A stretch of DNA of 9,253 nucleotides from Deltaproteobacteria bacterium (GCA_029261955.1 JAJDAI010000876.1:1-9253), one strand, 5' to 3'. Counted from the first letter of the stretch, positions 1-6,421 are shown. Numbers and translations: made by a program. The notes: generated by a model from the letters alone, not told the origin.

Positions 1-586
1 ACAGCCCGATCCAGAGCGCTCCCTGGAGCAGGGCGAAGGCCAGGCAGAGCTGGAGCTGCACGCCCGCCGCCGCCAGCAGCAGCGCGCCGAGCAGCGCGAA
101 GGCCGGGCGTTCGCGGGCCTCCCAGAGCAGGGCGAGCACCGCGGGGATCGCGCAGAGGAACAGGCTCTCGTAGAAGCCGACCGCGATGCGGGAGGGGAGC
201 CAGCCGGCGATCGCGAAGGCCGTCGCCGCCGCGCCCGCGCCCACCGGGCCGAGGGCCAGCCAGCGGCGGCCCAGGGCGAAGGTGCCCAGGGTGCCGAGGA
301 TCAGGAGCAGCACGGCGTCGATGCGCATGCCGAGCAGGGGCCCGAACAGGATCGAGGTGATGAAGAAGGGACCGAGGCTGCCGTCGGTGGGGTGGGCGTG
401 CCCGGGCACCCCGCCCTCGAGGTAGGGGTTCCAGAGCGGCAGGCGCCCCTCGCTGCGCAGGCCCTCCACCGCGTACCAGCGCCACTTCGCGGCCTCGAGC
501 CAGTCGTAGGCGCGGTAGGAGTCGCCGTGCAGGTTCTCCGCCGGAGCGAGCAGCAGCGGCAGCGAGACGAGGACGGCGGCGCCCAC
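1..586 (-). CDS. YfhO/GT-C-like multispan membrane protein (N-terminal part, runs off left edge)
   Basis: The minus frame is open from 730 to the left edge, so only the N-terminal part is present (195 codons from the GTG at 586). It reads as a first hydrophobic segment, then an extracytoplasmic loop with HGDSYRAYDW and later LPLWNPYLEGGVPGHAHP, then about four further membrane spans. An acidic residue in the first loop followed by an 'LPxWNP...GG.P' block is typical of YfhO-like proteins and related GT-C glycosyltransferases, integral membrane enzymes that use polyprenyl-linked sugars or modify cell-envelope polymers. Substrate is unknown. The start is doubtful: the GTG at 586 is the only ATG/GTG/TTG in frame, but it lies inside the first hydrophobic segment and has no ribosome site. 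A CTG at 649 or ACG at 655 would keep the segment whole. Family call is moderate because the C-terminus is missing; other polytopic glycosyltransferase-like families are possible. Confidence 0.6.
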   Translation of the reverse strand, partial: MGAAVLVSLPLLLAPAENLHGDSYRAYDWLEAAKWRWYAVEGLRSEGRLPLWNPYLEGGVPGHAHPTDGSLGPFFITSILFGPLLGMRIDAVLLLILGTLGTFALGRRWLALGPVGAGAAATAFAIAGWLPSRIAVGFYESLFLCAIPAVLALLWEARERPAFALLGALLLAAAGVQLQLCLAFALLQGALWIGL

Positions 587-783
587 CGACAGCGCGGCGG
601 CGAGGCGGACGGCGGCGGGGGTCGGTCGGCTCAGCAGGTCCTCGGGCAGGGGCGTCGGGGGGATCCTCGCCGTTCGTGCGCCCCCGGGGCAATGTCCCGC
701 GGCCTGACGACGCTCAGCGGGACCGCCGGATCAGGAGCCTACGCTGTCGCTCGCATGGGCTCGCCTTTCGCCCCAAACAGGCT
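587..783. other. Divergent gap between the YfhO-like gene and the ferric-reductase-like gene
   Basis: About 200 bp separate the leftward membrane protein and the rightward ferric-reductase-like protein, so promoters for both should lie here. The minus frame of the left gene stays open to 730 and stops at 731-733, so part of this stretch is probably its true N-terminus. No convincing -35/-10 pair or operator palindrome was found by eye. The A/T-richer patch around 765-780 lies just upstream of the rightward GTG start. Confidence 0.35.
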
Positions 784-1524
784 GTGAGCGAAACGCGTCG
801 CCGACGCGAGCGGCAGACTTGGGCCTTCGTGGTCGTGGTCATCGCCCTGTCCTACGCCGTGCCCCTGGCCACGGCCGAGGACTACCACAAGGACATCGGC
901 GACCTCAGCGGCTACGTCGCCATCGTCTGGCTCGGCTTCGTGCTGCTCATGCCGACCTTCGCGCGCTTCTTCGGCGGCCGCTTCAAGGCGCTGATGGGGC
1001 TGCGCAAGGAGCTGGGCATGGGCGCGGGCTTCTCGGTGGTCCTGCACGGGCTCTTCGCCTGGCTGGTGTCCAACGACGGCGACTGGGGGGTGCTCAACCC
1101 CAACGGCCAGGGCTCGGGCTGGATCAACTTCTTCCTGGCGATCGTGCTGCTGATCACGAGCATCGACCGCGTGCGCCTGTCGATGCAGCGGGCGACCTGG
1201 ACGCTGCACCAGCGGGTGATGACCTTCGCGCTGCTCGGCCTGGGCAGCACCGCGGCCACCTCGTCCGACGACCCCGTGCTGATCGCCGGGGCGCTGGGCT
1301 TCACGGGGCTGGTCTTCGCGGTGAGGGCCGCGCAGTTCCTGTTCGACCGGACCCGCTACGACCGGGCCGCGATCGCGCGGAACGTCGCGGGCTTCCTCTT
1401 CGTCGCCGGCTACATCGTCGCCTGCCGCCTCACGCACGAGTTCGTGGCCATCACGGGCGTGCTGGCGCTGCTCGTCGTCCTGGCTATGGCGCCACGGGCT
1501 CTGAAGAAGGCTGCTGCTTCGTAG
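784..1524 (+). CDS. Ferric-reductase-like transmembrane domain protein
   Basis: A 246-residue polytopic protein, with an Arg-rich N-terminus followed by about seven hydrophobic segments (roughly 12-31, 41-60, 78-96, 113-127, 144-160, 165-186, 200-236). The central part follows the ferric-reductase-like transmembrane pattern (the haem b domain of MsrQ/YedZ and NOX enzymes): RKELG at 74-78, VVLHGLF with His88, ITSIDRVR at 124-131, then W139-T-L-H142. Family members carry haem in the membrane and pass electrons to a reductase partner. Here the usual third histidine, about 13 residues after the L-H pair (near 155), is absent, and the only other late histidine is His218. No FAD or NAD(P)H domain follows, as in MsrQ. 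The GTG at 784 is chosen because it leaves a basic leader before the first span; its ribosome site is weak (AGG only 2 bp away). The last 41 bp overlap the 3' end of the convergent kinase gene. Haem binding is uncertain. Confidence 0.6.
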   Translation: MSETRRRRERQTWAFVVVVIALSYAVPLATAEDYHKDIGDLSGYVAIVWLGFVLLMPTFARFFGGRFKALMGLRKELGMGAGFSVVLHGLFAWLVSNDGDWGVLNPNGQGSGWINFFLAIVLLITSIDRVRLSMQRATWTLHQRVMTFALLGLGSTAATSSDDPVLIAGALGFTGLVFAVRAAQFLFDRTRYDRAAIARNVAGFLFVAGYIVACRLTHEFVAITGVLALLVVLAMAPRALKKAAAS

Positions 1525-3805
1525 CCTTGTTCTTCGGGATGGCGTGCCAGTTGACGCCGTAGGTCACCGTCTGGCCGGACAGCACGGTCAAGGTCTTGCT
1601 GGCGCGGGTGACCGGGTAGCCCTCGCAGGACGGGTCGACGCACTCGAAGCGGAAGCGGCGCTCGCCGGCTTCCACGAGGCGGGTCAGAGGCGAGTCGCTG
1701 GCGGTGCCGAGCTCGGCGCCATCCAGGGTCACGCGGGAGTTCGGGGTCGCCGAGAGGCGCACGCGGCCGCGCTCGGTGGTGGGCGTCTTCACCACGACGG
1801 CGGCGTCGTCGAGCACCACGCGGGGGGCCGCGGCGGGCTCGGCGGCCGGTTCGGGCTCGGTGGCCGGCTCGGGCTCGGCGGCCGGTTCGGGCTCAGGCTC
1901 CCGCTCGACCTGCACGAGCATCGGTTCGTTGCGGCTCGGCTGGCGCAGCGGCGTCGGCGCTGGCTCCTCCGCCACCGCGACGGGCTCGCGGGCGACCTCG
2001 ACCACGCGCGGCTGCTCTGGGGCGGGGCGGGGGGCGGGCTCGGCGCTGGCCTGGGGGGTGGGCTGCGCGGGCTCCGGCGTGGCGGCCTCGATGGCGGGGG
2101 CTGCGATGGGCAGGTCCGGCACCGCCTCGGTGGCGGGGGCCTCGGGCTCGGTCTCGGCGATCTGCGTCGGCGTGTCGTCCCCGCCCGGTCCCAGCAGGAG
2201 GAAGCCGAGCACGAGCACGAGCAGCAGCGCGGCTGCCGCCAGCGCGATCGGCACGGTCTTCGAGCGGGCCTCGCCGCCCCAGGCGCCGAAGGTCACCTCG
2301 GCCGCGCTCTCGGGCGCGGCTTCGACGCGGGGGGGAGCGGGCTTGCGACGGGCTTCCGCCGGCACCGCGAGGGCGCGGGTCGCGGCCACCGGGGCCTGCT
2401 TGGGCTTGGGCTTCGGCTTGGGCCTCGCCTTCGCCTGCACCTTGGGCTTCGCGGCGACCGCCTTCGGGGCCGGCTCGCTGCCGTCGGCGGCGAAGTTGTC
2501 GTCCCAGAGGCCGTCGCCGCCGTCCGGCGCCTCTTCGACGGCCTTCGCCCCGATGCCGGTGTCCTCGTCGTCCCAGGGATCGTCGACGTGCGGCACGTCC
2601 TCGATCAGCTCGCCGGGCGCGCCGGGCGTCATGGCGGGCATGTTCCGGGTGGCGCCCGGACCGGCGGGCTCGGCCGGCTTGTGCGCCGCCATCATCCGGG
2701 TCGCGACGGGCTCGCCAGCGGGGGTGGCGGGCGGCCGGTTGCGGGTGGCGGGGGGAGCGCCGACCGGCGTGGCTCCGCCGCCCTCCTCGGGCCCCGTGCT
2801 GGTCGCGTCGCTGCCGAGCAGGCCCCGGATCGCGCGGCTCAGGCCCGTGGTCGGCGGGTCGCGTTGGAGGATCTCGCGCAGGTCCTCGCCCACGTCTTCG
2901 GCGTAGGCCGGCCGGCGCTCGGGATCGGTGTGCAGCAGGGCGCCGATGACCGAGGACAGGCCGGGCACGGCGTCCTCCACCGGGCGGAGGATGTTGTTCT
3001 TGCCCAGGTAGCTCTCGACGTCGCCCAGCGCAGCCACGAGCCCCCGGATGCCCAGCGAGGGCGGGAAGAGCTGCCGGCCTGCGGCCATCTCGAAGAGCAC
3101 CGCGCCCAGGGCGAAGAGGTCCGAGCGGGGATCCAGCTCCGCGCCCCGGCTCTGCTCGGGCGACATGTAGGCCGGCGTGCCCCGGATCATGCCCTCGGAG
3201 GTCTGCAGCCCGTGCCCGGTGTTGGACCGCGCGATGCCGAAGTCCCCGATCTTCACCGTGCCGTCCCGCGCGATGAACACGTTCGAGGGCTTGAGGTCGC
3301 GGTGCACCAGGTGGTCGGCCTGGTCGGTGTCCTCGAGCGTGTGCACGTACTGGAGCCCGGCGCACATCTGCGCACCCACCTCGAGCACGGCCCAGGCGGG
3401 GAAGGGCTGCCAGTCCTTGATCAGCTGATCGAGCGTGATGCCGCGCACCAGCTGCATCGCCACGAAGAGGCGCCCGCCGACCTCACCCAGGTCGTAGGTG
3501 TCGACGACGTTGATGTGGTTGAGCAGCGCGCCGAGCCGCGCTTCGTTGAGCAGGGACGCGCGCAGGGTCGAGTCGTCGAGCGACATCGCCCGGTGCATCA
3601 CCTTGAGCGCAACCCGCTTGCGGAAGCCCTGTTCGCCCAGCAGCTCCGCTTCGAAGACGCGCGCCATGCCGCCCTCGCCGAGGACTCGGAGCAGGCGGTA
3701 GCGGCCGAGATCGACCGGCAGATCTTCCGGGCGGATGTGGTCAATGGTCGCGATGGGGCGGCCTCCAGATGCGCGCAGTGTCCCTCGACCCCCAATGGGG
3801 GGCAA
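1484..3805 (-). CDS. Transmembrane Ser/Thr protein kinase with C-terminal PEGA-like domain
   Basis: Numbered from the TTG at 3805 (773 aa). The cytoplasmic Hanks-type kinase domain spans about 34-310: glycine loop LGEGGMARV (42-50), ATP-anchoring Lys68, helix-C Glu88, catalytic HRDLKPSN (Asp170, an RD kinase, so probably activated by phosphorylation), DFG at 188-190, GTPAYMSPEQ at 209-218. It should therefore be active. A long low-complexity linker follows, with acidic Trp-Asp-Asp blocks, four Ala-Thr-Arg motifs and a Lys-Pro run near 462-470. One membrane span lies at about 518-539, then a Pro/Ala/Glu-rich extracytoplasmic stretch and a PEGA-like beta domain (about 678-752; GRVRLSATPNSRVTLDG). 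Kinases of this design phosphorylate cytoplasmic proteins in response to envelope signals. It is last in its operon, 1 bp after the stop of the copper lipoprotein gene. The TTG lacks a ribosome site; a GGAGG sits 7 bp before an in-frame ATC at 3754. The 3' end overlaps the convergent gene by 41 bp. Confidence 0.93.
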   Translation of the reverse strand: MPPIGGRGTLRASGGRPIATIDHIRPEDLPVDLGRYRLLRVLGEGGMARVFEAELLGEQGFRKRVALKVMHRAMSLDDSTLRASLLNEARLGALLNHINVVDTYDLGEVGGRLFVAMQLVRGITLDQLIKDWQPFPAWAVLEVGAQMCAGLQYVHTLEDTDQADHLVHRDLKPSNVFIARDGTVKIGDFGIARSNTGHGLQTSEGMIRGTPAYMSPEQSRGAELDPRSDLFALGAVLFEMAAGRQLFPPSLGIRGLVAALGDVESYLGKNNILRPVEDAVPGLSSVIGALLHTDPERRPAYAEDVGEDLREILQRDPPTTGLSRAIRGLLGSDATSTGPEEGGGATPVGAPPATRNRPPATPAGEPVATRMMAAHKPAEPAGPGATRNMPAMTPGAPGELIEDVPHVDDPWDDEDTGIGAKAVEEAPDGGDGLWDDNFAADGSEPAPKAVAAKPKVQAKARPKPKPKPKQAPVAATRALAVPAEARRKPAPPRVEAAPESAAEVTFGAWGGEARSKTVPIALAAAALLLVLVLGFLLLGPGGDDTPTQIAETEPEAPATEAVPDLPIAAPAIEAATPEPAQPTPQASAEPAPRPAPEQPRVVEVAREPVAVAEEPAPTPLRQPSRNEPMLVQVEREPEPEPAAEPEPATEPEPAAEPAAAPRVVLDDAAVVVKTPTTERGRVRLSATPNSRVTLDGAELGTASDSPLTRLVEAGERRFRFECVDPSCEGYPVTRASKTLTVLSGQTVTYGVNWHAIPKNKATKQQPSSEPVAP
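1835..1888. repeat. Three 18-bp tandem repeats inside the kinase gene
   Basis: Three consecutive 18-bp units (1835-1852, 1853-1870, 1871-1888) are near identical; units 1 and 3 match exactly and unit 2 differs at two bases. A diverged fourth unit continues to about 1906. On the minus strand they encode a six-residue Glu-Pro-rich repeat (EPEPAA/EPEPAT) in the stalk between the kinase's membrane span and its PEGA-like domain. Such a repeat can change length by slippage and probably acts as a stiff spacer across the periplasm or cell wall. Confidence 0.85.
3762..3766 (-). promoter_or_regulatory. Strong Shine-Dalgarno (GGAGG) before an ATC codon of the kinase gene
   Basis: The minus strand has GGAGG here. 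Seven bases later comes ATC (3754-3752) in the kinase frame, and 16 bases later ATT (3745-3743). No ATG, GTG or TTG lies at a suitable distance. The kinase fold begins 16-18 residues after this point (GRYRLLRVLGEGG), so an N-terminus here would suit the family. Either the kinase uses a rare start codon or it starts at the TTG at 3805 through coupling to the upstream gene. Confidence 0.5.
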
Positions 3806-3806
3806 G

Positions 3807-5105
3807 TCACTGGGGCATCGGCCCGAGAACGAGGTCCAAGGAGACGGGCTCGTTCGTGGGCACGAGCAGGATCTCACCGATCGCCAGGAGGTCCTCCGAA
3901 TCGGGCCCGCCCAGCAGGCCGCTGCCGTTGTCGTCGAGGAAGAGCACCGGGTACCACTCGGTCTCCCCGGTGACCACGTCCTCGACGTTGAGCGACAGGC
4001 CGCCGTTCACGTCGATCACGCCCAGCTCGAACAGCTGACTCGGCCCCGTCGGGTCCTCGGGGCCCGGGGGCGTGGAGCGCAGCATGAGCATCGCCTCGCC
4101 GACGCCGTCCCCCATCGGGGTGCCCGCGAGGCTCAGGTTCAGCTCGATCACCCCATCTCCTGCCGCCAGCAGCCCGCCGCCGTCGCAGTGAAAGGAGTTC
4201 TCGATGGGGTAGCCCACGCCGAAGGTGGTGCACATCTCCTCGGGGAAGGCGACCGTCTCGTCGAAGGGGTTGAACCAGGTGCAGGTGGGCTCGAGCACAT
4301 CACCCGGCAGGAGGGTCAGCTCCCCCGGGGCGAACTCGCGGCCGGGGGGCACGAAGCGGAACTCGGGCTCCCACTCCTGCACGTCCAGCGGCAGGCCCAG
4401 GTCTTCGCCGTCCCGCCAGTGCCGGACGACGAAGCTGCGGCCCAGGGAGTGCATGTGGGCTCCCAGGGCGAGCACGTTGATCTCGCGGGGCATCTCGCAG
4501 GCGAAGGTGAGCGAGGTCTCCTCGTGCGGCGGGAGCTGGAGGTCGCCGACGTCCATGTTGATCGTGCCGGCGATGTGCTCGACCTCCTCCATGGGGATCA
4601 GGCCCAGGTCGAAGACGTTGTTCACCATCACCGGCTCGGTGGACGTGTTCACGTAGTGCAGGTCGGCCTGCCAGCGCTGACCCTCCTCCAAGCGGAAGGC
4701 GACCCCTTCGGGCAGCCGAACCCACTCGTCGGGCTCCGGGCTGGCGCCCACCTGCTCGAACAGGGTGGCGCGCGGAGGCCACTGCTCGGACGCGGCGGTG
4801 CAGTCGAGCAGGGTGCCGTCGGGCGGATCGTTCTCCGTCGCCTCCTTGAGCAGGCTGTGGTGGTGGAACAGCTCGGGGTGCGTGACGCGCAGGCTGTTCA
4901 CGCCGACGGTCGGGCCCTCCCAGGTGCCGAAGAAGCACATGAAGATCTCTTGCGCCGGCGGGATCTCGAAGGGCGGGATGTCCCAGATCACGCGGCCGTC
5001 TTCGGCGAGGGGCACCTCGACCGTGACGTCGCGGGAGCCCGCGTCTTCGTCGACGGGCTCCACGCAGGCGGCGAGCAGGGCGATGGCGAACAGCAGTCGA
5101 AGCAT
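3807..5105 (-). CDS. Type II copper monooxygenase-like lipoprotein
   Basis: A 432-residue lipoprotein: hydrophobic leader with lipobox L-A-A-C (lipidated Cys14). The body follows the two-domain fold of peptidylglycine/dopamine-beta monooxygenases, copper- and ascorbate-dependent enzymes that hydroxylate C-H bonds using oxygen. All six expected copper ligands can be placed: a His pair in HHH at 81-83 and His150 (in LHYVN) for the first copper, and His217/His219 (AHMHSLG) plus Met291 (FPEEMC) for the second. Cys203/Cys307 and Cys275/Cys292 match positions of conserved disulfides in the animal enzymes, and Cys57/Cys102 may form a third. A C-terminal beta-rich extension of about 120 residues includes an acidic loop DDNGSG at 391-396 that may bind calcium. 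ATG start; an upstream GAG gives a modest ribosome site. It lies between a small lipoprotein gene and the kinase gene in one operon. Substrate is unknown; a copper-binding or structural role without catalysis cannot be excluded. Confidence 0.85.
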   Translation of the reverse strand: MLRLLFAIALLAACVEPVDEDAGSRDVTVEVPLAEDGRVIWDIPPFEIPPAQEIFMCFFGTWEGPTVGVNSLRVTHPELFHHHSLLKEATENDPPDGTLLDCTAASEQWPPRATLFEQVGASPEPDEWVRLPEGVAFRLEEGQRWQADLHYVNTSTEPVMVNNVFDLGLIPMEEVEHIAGTINMDVGDLQLPPHEETSLTFACEMPREINVLALGAHMHSLGRSFVVRHWRDGEDLGLPLDVQEWEPEFRFVPPGREFAPGELTLLPGDVLEPTCTWFNPFDETVAFPEEMCTTFGVGYPIENSFHCDGGGLLAAGDGVIELNLSLAGTPMGDGVGEAMLMLRSTPPGPEDPTGPSQLFELGVIDVNGGLSLNVEDVVTGETEWYPVLFLDDNGSGLLGGPDSEDLLAIGEILLVPTNEPVSLDLVLGPMPQ

Positions 5106-5128
5106 GGCGTCTCGGACTCTAGCCCCCC

Positions 5129-5140
5129 GGCGAGCTCGCC
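5129..5140. other. 12-bp perfect palindrome in the 53-bp intra-operon gap
   Basis: GGCGAGCTCGCC reads the same on both strands and is flanked by runs of C on the plus strand (G on the minus strand). It sits between the small lipoprotein stop (5159) and the copper lipoprotein start (5105). There is no loop and no T-run after it, so it is not a standard terminator. It could be a protein-binding site or an mRNA structure that sets relative expression, or chance in very GC-rich DNA. Confidence 0.35.
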
Positions 5141-5158
5141 CCCCGCATCGATTTCATC

Positions 5159-5572
5159 TCAGCCGCACCAGGGCCCGGTGAGGAGCTCGAAGACGAGCTC
5201 GTCCGGTGCGGGCAGGACGATCTCCAGCGGGTCGTCGTCCGAGGGCAAGGGCAGCTCGATCACGGCGGCGGGGCTCTGACAGCCGGCATCACCGAGCTCG
5301 TCGCCCTGCCAGAGCAGCAGCACGACGCCCTCCGTCTCGCGCTCGCTCTCCGTCTCGAACTCCAGGTCGTGCGTGCCCACGCCCGAGAAGCCGCCGTAGA
5401 CCCGGTCCCCCTCGTCCACGCAGCCGAAGGTGTTGCCCTCCGCGGTCTCGGTGCCGCGCAGCTCGCCGGTGTAGCCGTGCTCGTCCACGATCTGGAGGCG
5501 GTGCACCCAGACGTTGTCCACGAAGCAGGCGGCCAGCACGACCAGAGCGAGCAGCAGGCGAAGGCGGCTCAC
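5159..5572 (-). CDS. Small acidic lipoprotein of unknown function
   Basis: A 137-residue protein with a clear lipoprotein signal: MSRLRLLLALVVLAAC, lipidated Cys16. The mature part is strongly acidic (Glu/Asp-rich around 71-82 and 111-117) and contains Cys51, Cys98 and the near-terminal Cys136, enough for one disulfide plus a free thiol. The predicted segments look beta-rich. No family was recognised. The GTG at 5572 overlaps the TGA of the upstream barrel-like gene (GTGA), so translation is probably coupled. The same frame runs open further upstream, but that part is a shadow of the barrel gene. Position between the barrel-like protein and the copper lipoprotein suggests a role in the same envelope assembly; function is inference only. 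Confidence 0.8.
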   Translation of the reverse strand: MSRLRLLLALVVLAACFVDNVWVHRLQIVDEHGYTGELRGTETAEGNTFGCVDEGDRVYGGFSGVGTHDLEFETESERETEGVVLLLWQGDELGDAGCQSPAAVIELPLPSDDDPLEIVLPAPDELVFELLTGPWCG

Positions 5573-6300
5573 GGGGTCCCCACGCGGCTGCGGCGGGGGC
5601 CGAGCTGGAGCCCCGCGACCGCCTCGCCCGAAGGCGCGACGCTGGAGTGATCGCCGGGCGCGGACACGCCGATCGCCGTCTCCAGGAAGAAGCCGAGCGC
5701 GGGGGCCAGATCCACCTCCAGGCGCAGGCCCACCAGCGCTTGCCGCCCCGAGGAGTCCAGGCGGGGCGTGTCCTGCGGTTCCTGCCCCGGCTGGTGCACG
5801 CGGCGGGTCAGGGCGACGGGCATGGCCTCGAGGTGCAGGGTGGGGCCGAGGCCGACGCCGGGCTTCGGGCGCGCCACGAGCTGGAGGTCGAAGCGCAGAT
5901 CGGCCACGGCCTCGAGCATCTGGCCGTCGACGAAGAAGGGCAGGAACAGCTCGAGGGCCCGCCGGGTCGCCCCGATCTGGAGGGTCAGCTCGAGCCGGAG
6001 CTGGCTCGTCAGCAGGGGCCTGAGGCGCAGCTGGGCCAAGGCTGCCCAGCCGCGGGGCCGGGGCTCGTCGTCGCCGTAGGTCGTCAGATCGAAGGCCGTG
6101 CGGACGCCGATCGCCACGCGCTCGTGCGGCCACAGGCGCAGCGCGAGGCCGAAGCCGGGGGCTGGAGGTGCGCCGAGGGCTGCGTCGCGGAAGCCGGCGT
6201 CGAACGCGAGGTCCCAGCCGGGGGGCGGCGCCGGGGAGGGCGGGTCGGCCGCCGCGGCGGGTGCGCAGAGCAGCGACAGCAACAGGAGCAGCTGGATCAC
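5569..6300 (-). CDS. Secreted beta-barrel-like (outer membrane) protein of unknown function
   Basis: A 243-residue protein with a Sec signal peptide (IQLLLLLSLLCAPAAAA, cleavage probably after about residue 18), a short Pro-rich stretch, then alternating hydrophobic/polar strands with repeated aromatic and Leu-Arg-Leu patterns (LALRLW, LRLELTLQIG, LRFDLQLVA, LRLEVDLAP), as in small outer-membrane barrels. It does not end in the C-terminal aromatic residue usual for barrels inserted by BamA, so a periplasmic beta-sandwich is also possible. The GTG start at 6300 has a GAGGG only 1 bp away, closer than ideal. First gene of the four-gene minus operon; its stop overlaps the start of the small lipoprotein by 4 bp. 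No specific family recognised. Confidence 0.72.
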   Translation of the reverse strand: MIQLLLLLSLLCAPAAAADPPSPAPPPGWDLAFDAGFRDAALGAPPAPGFGLALRLWPHERVAIGVRTAFDLTTYGDDEPRPRGWAALAQLRLRPLLTSQLRLELTLQIGATRRALELFLPFFVDGQMLEAVADLRFDLQLVARPKPGVGLGPTLHLEAMPVALTRRVHQPGQEPQDTPRLDSSGRQALVGLRLEVDLAPALGFFLETAIGVSAPGDHSSVAPSGEAVAGLQLGPRRSRVGTP

Positions 6301-6363
6301 GCCCTCATGCTGCCACGGGCCGAGCCGCGTGCCCCTGGGAAGCGGGGTGCATGGAGACTGAGG

Positions 6364-6377
6364 GGCGGGCGCCCGCC
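6364..6377. promoter_or_regulatory. 14-bp perfect palindrome abutting the Crp/Fnr-type site
   Basis: GGCGGGCGCCCGCC is self-complementary over its whole length and ends exactly where the GTGAC arm of the next site begins. It lies in the divergent control region. It could be an operator for a second regulator or part of a leader hairpin in the minus transcript. In DNA this GC-rich, short palindromes of G and C also arise by chance. Confidence 0.4.
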
Positions 6378-6391
6378 GTGACCGTCGTCAC
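6378..6391. promoter_or_regulatory. Putative Crp/Fnr-family operator (GTGA-N6-TCAC)
   Basis: GTGAC-CGTC-GTCAC is an exact inverted repeat with a 4-bp spacer; read as GTGA-N6-TCAC it has the Crp half-sites and spacing. The FNR consensus half-site TTGAT is not matched. It is centred about 52 bp before the start codon of the FNR-like regulator at 6437 and about 84 bp before the start of the divergent operon. That position would suit autoregulation of the regulator, and activation of the operon from a start site near 6343. No clear -10 box was found by eye. Confidence 0.6.
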
Positions 6392-6412
6392 CCCGCTGCT
6401 CGGGATCTGCGC

Positions 6413-6421
6413 GACACTGTC
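6413..6421. promoter_or_regulatory. Short palindrome (GACACTGTC) just upstream of the regulator's ribosome site
   Basis: An odd-length inverted repeat, GACA-C-TGTC, ends 4 bp before the ribosome-binding site of the FNR-like gene. It could overlap its transcription start or act as a repressor site. It is short and is supported only by symmetry and location. Confidence 0.25.

Noticed and set aside
739..1437. A 232-residue minus-strand frame opposite the ferric-reductase-like gene
   Set aside because: Gln/His/Arg/Glu-rich composition without any domain; the plus frame has membrane spans and conserved motifs.
1835..1906. CRISPR or mobile-element repeat
   Set aside because: The 18-bp units are tandem, without spacers, and encode a Glu-Pro stalk in the kinase frame.
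1544..3973. An 809-residue open frame on the plus strand opposite the kinase gene
   Set aside because: Its Gly/Arg/His-rich low-complexity product is the mirror of a high-GC coding frame; the minus strand has complete kinase motifs.
5129..5140. Intrinsic terminator between the small lipoprotein and copper lipoprotein genes
   Set aside because: The palindrome has no loop and is followed by G/C rather than a T run on either strand.
3735..5279. A 514-residue plus-strand frame opposite the copper lipoprotein
   Set aside because: No recognisable domain; the minus strand has a lipobox and all six copper ligands, so this is a shadow.
5573..6133. Upstream extension of the small lipoprotein frame by about 187 residues
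   Set aside because: The extension is Arg/Pro/Ala-rich out-of-frame reading of the barrel-like gene; the lipoprotein signal begins at the GTG at 5572.
6378..6391. Canonical FNR box (TTGAT-N4-ATCAA)
   Set aside because: The half-sites are GTGAC/GTCAC, so only the family layout, not the E. coli FNR consensus, is supported.
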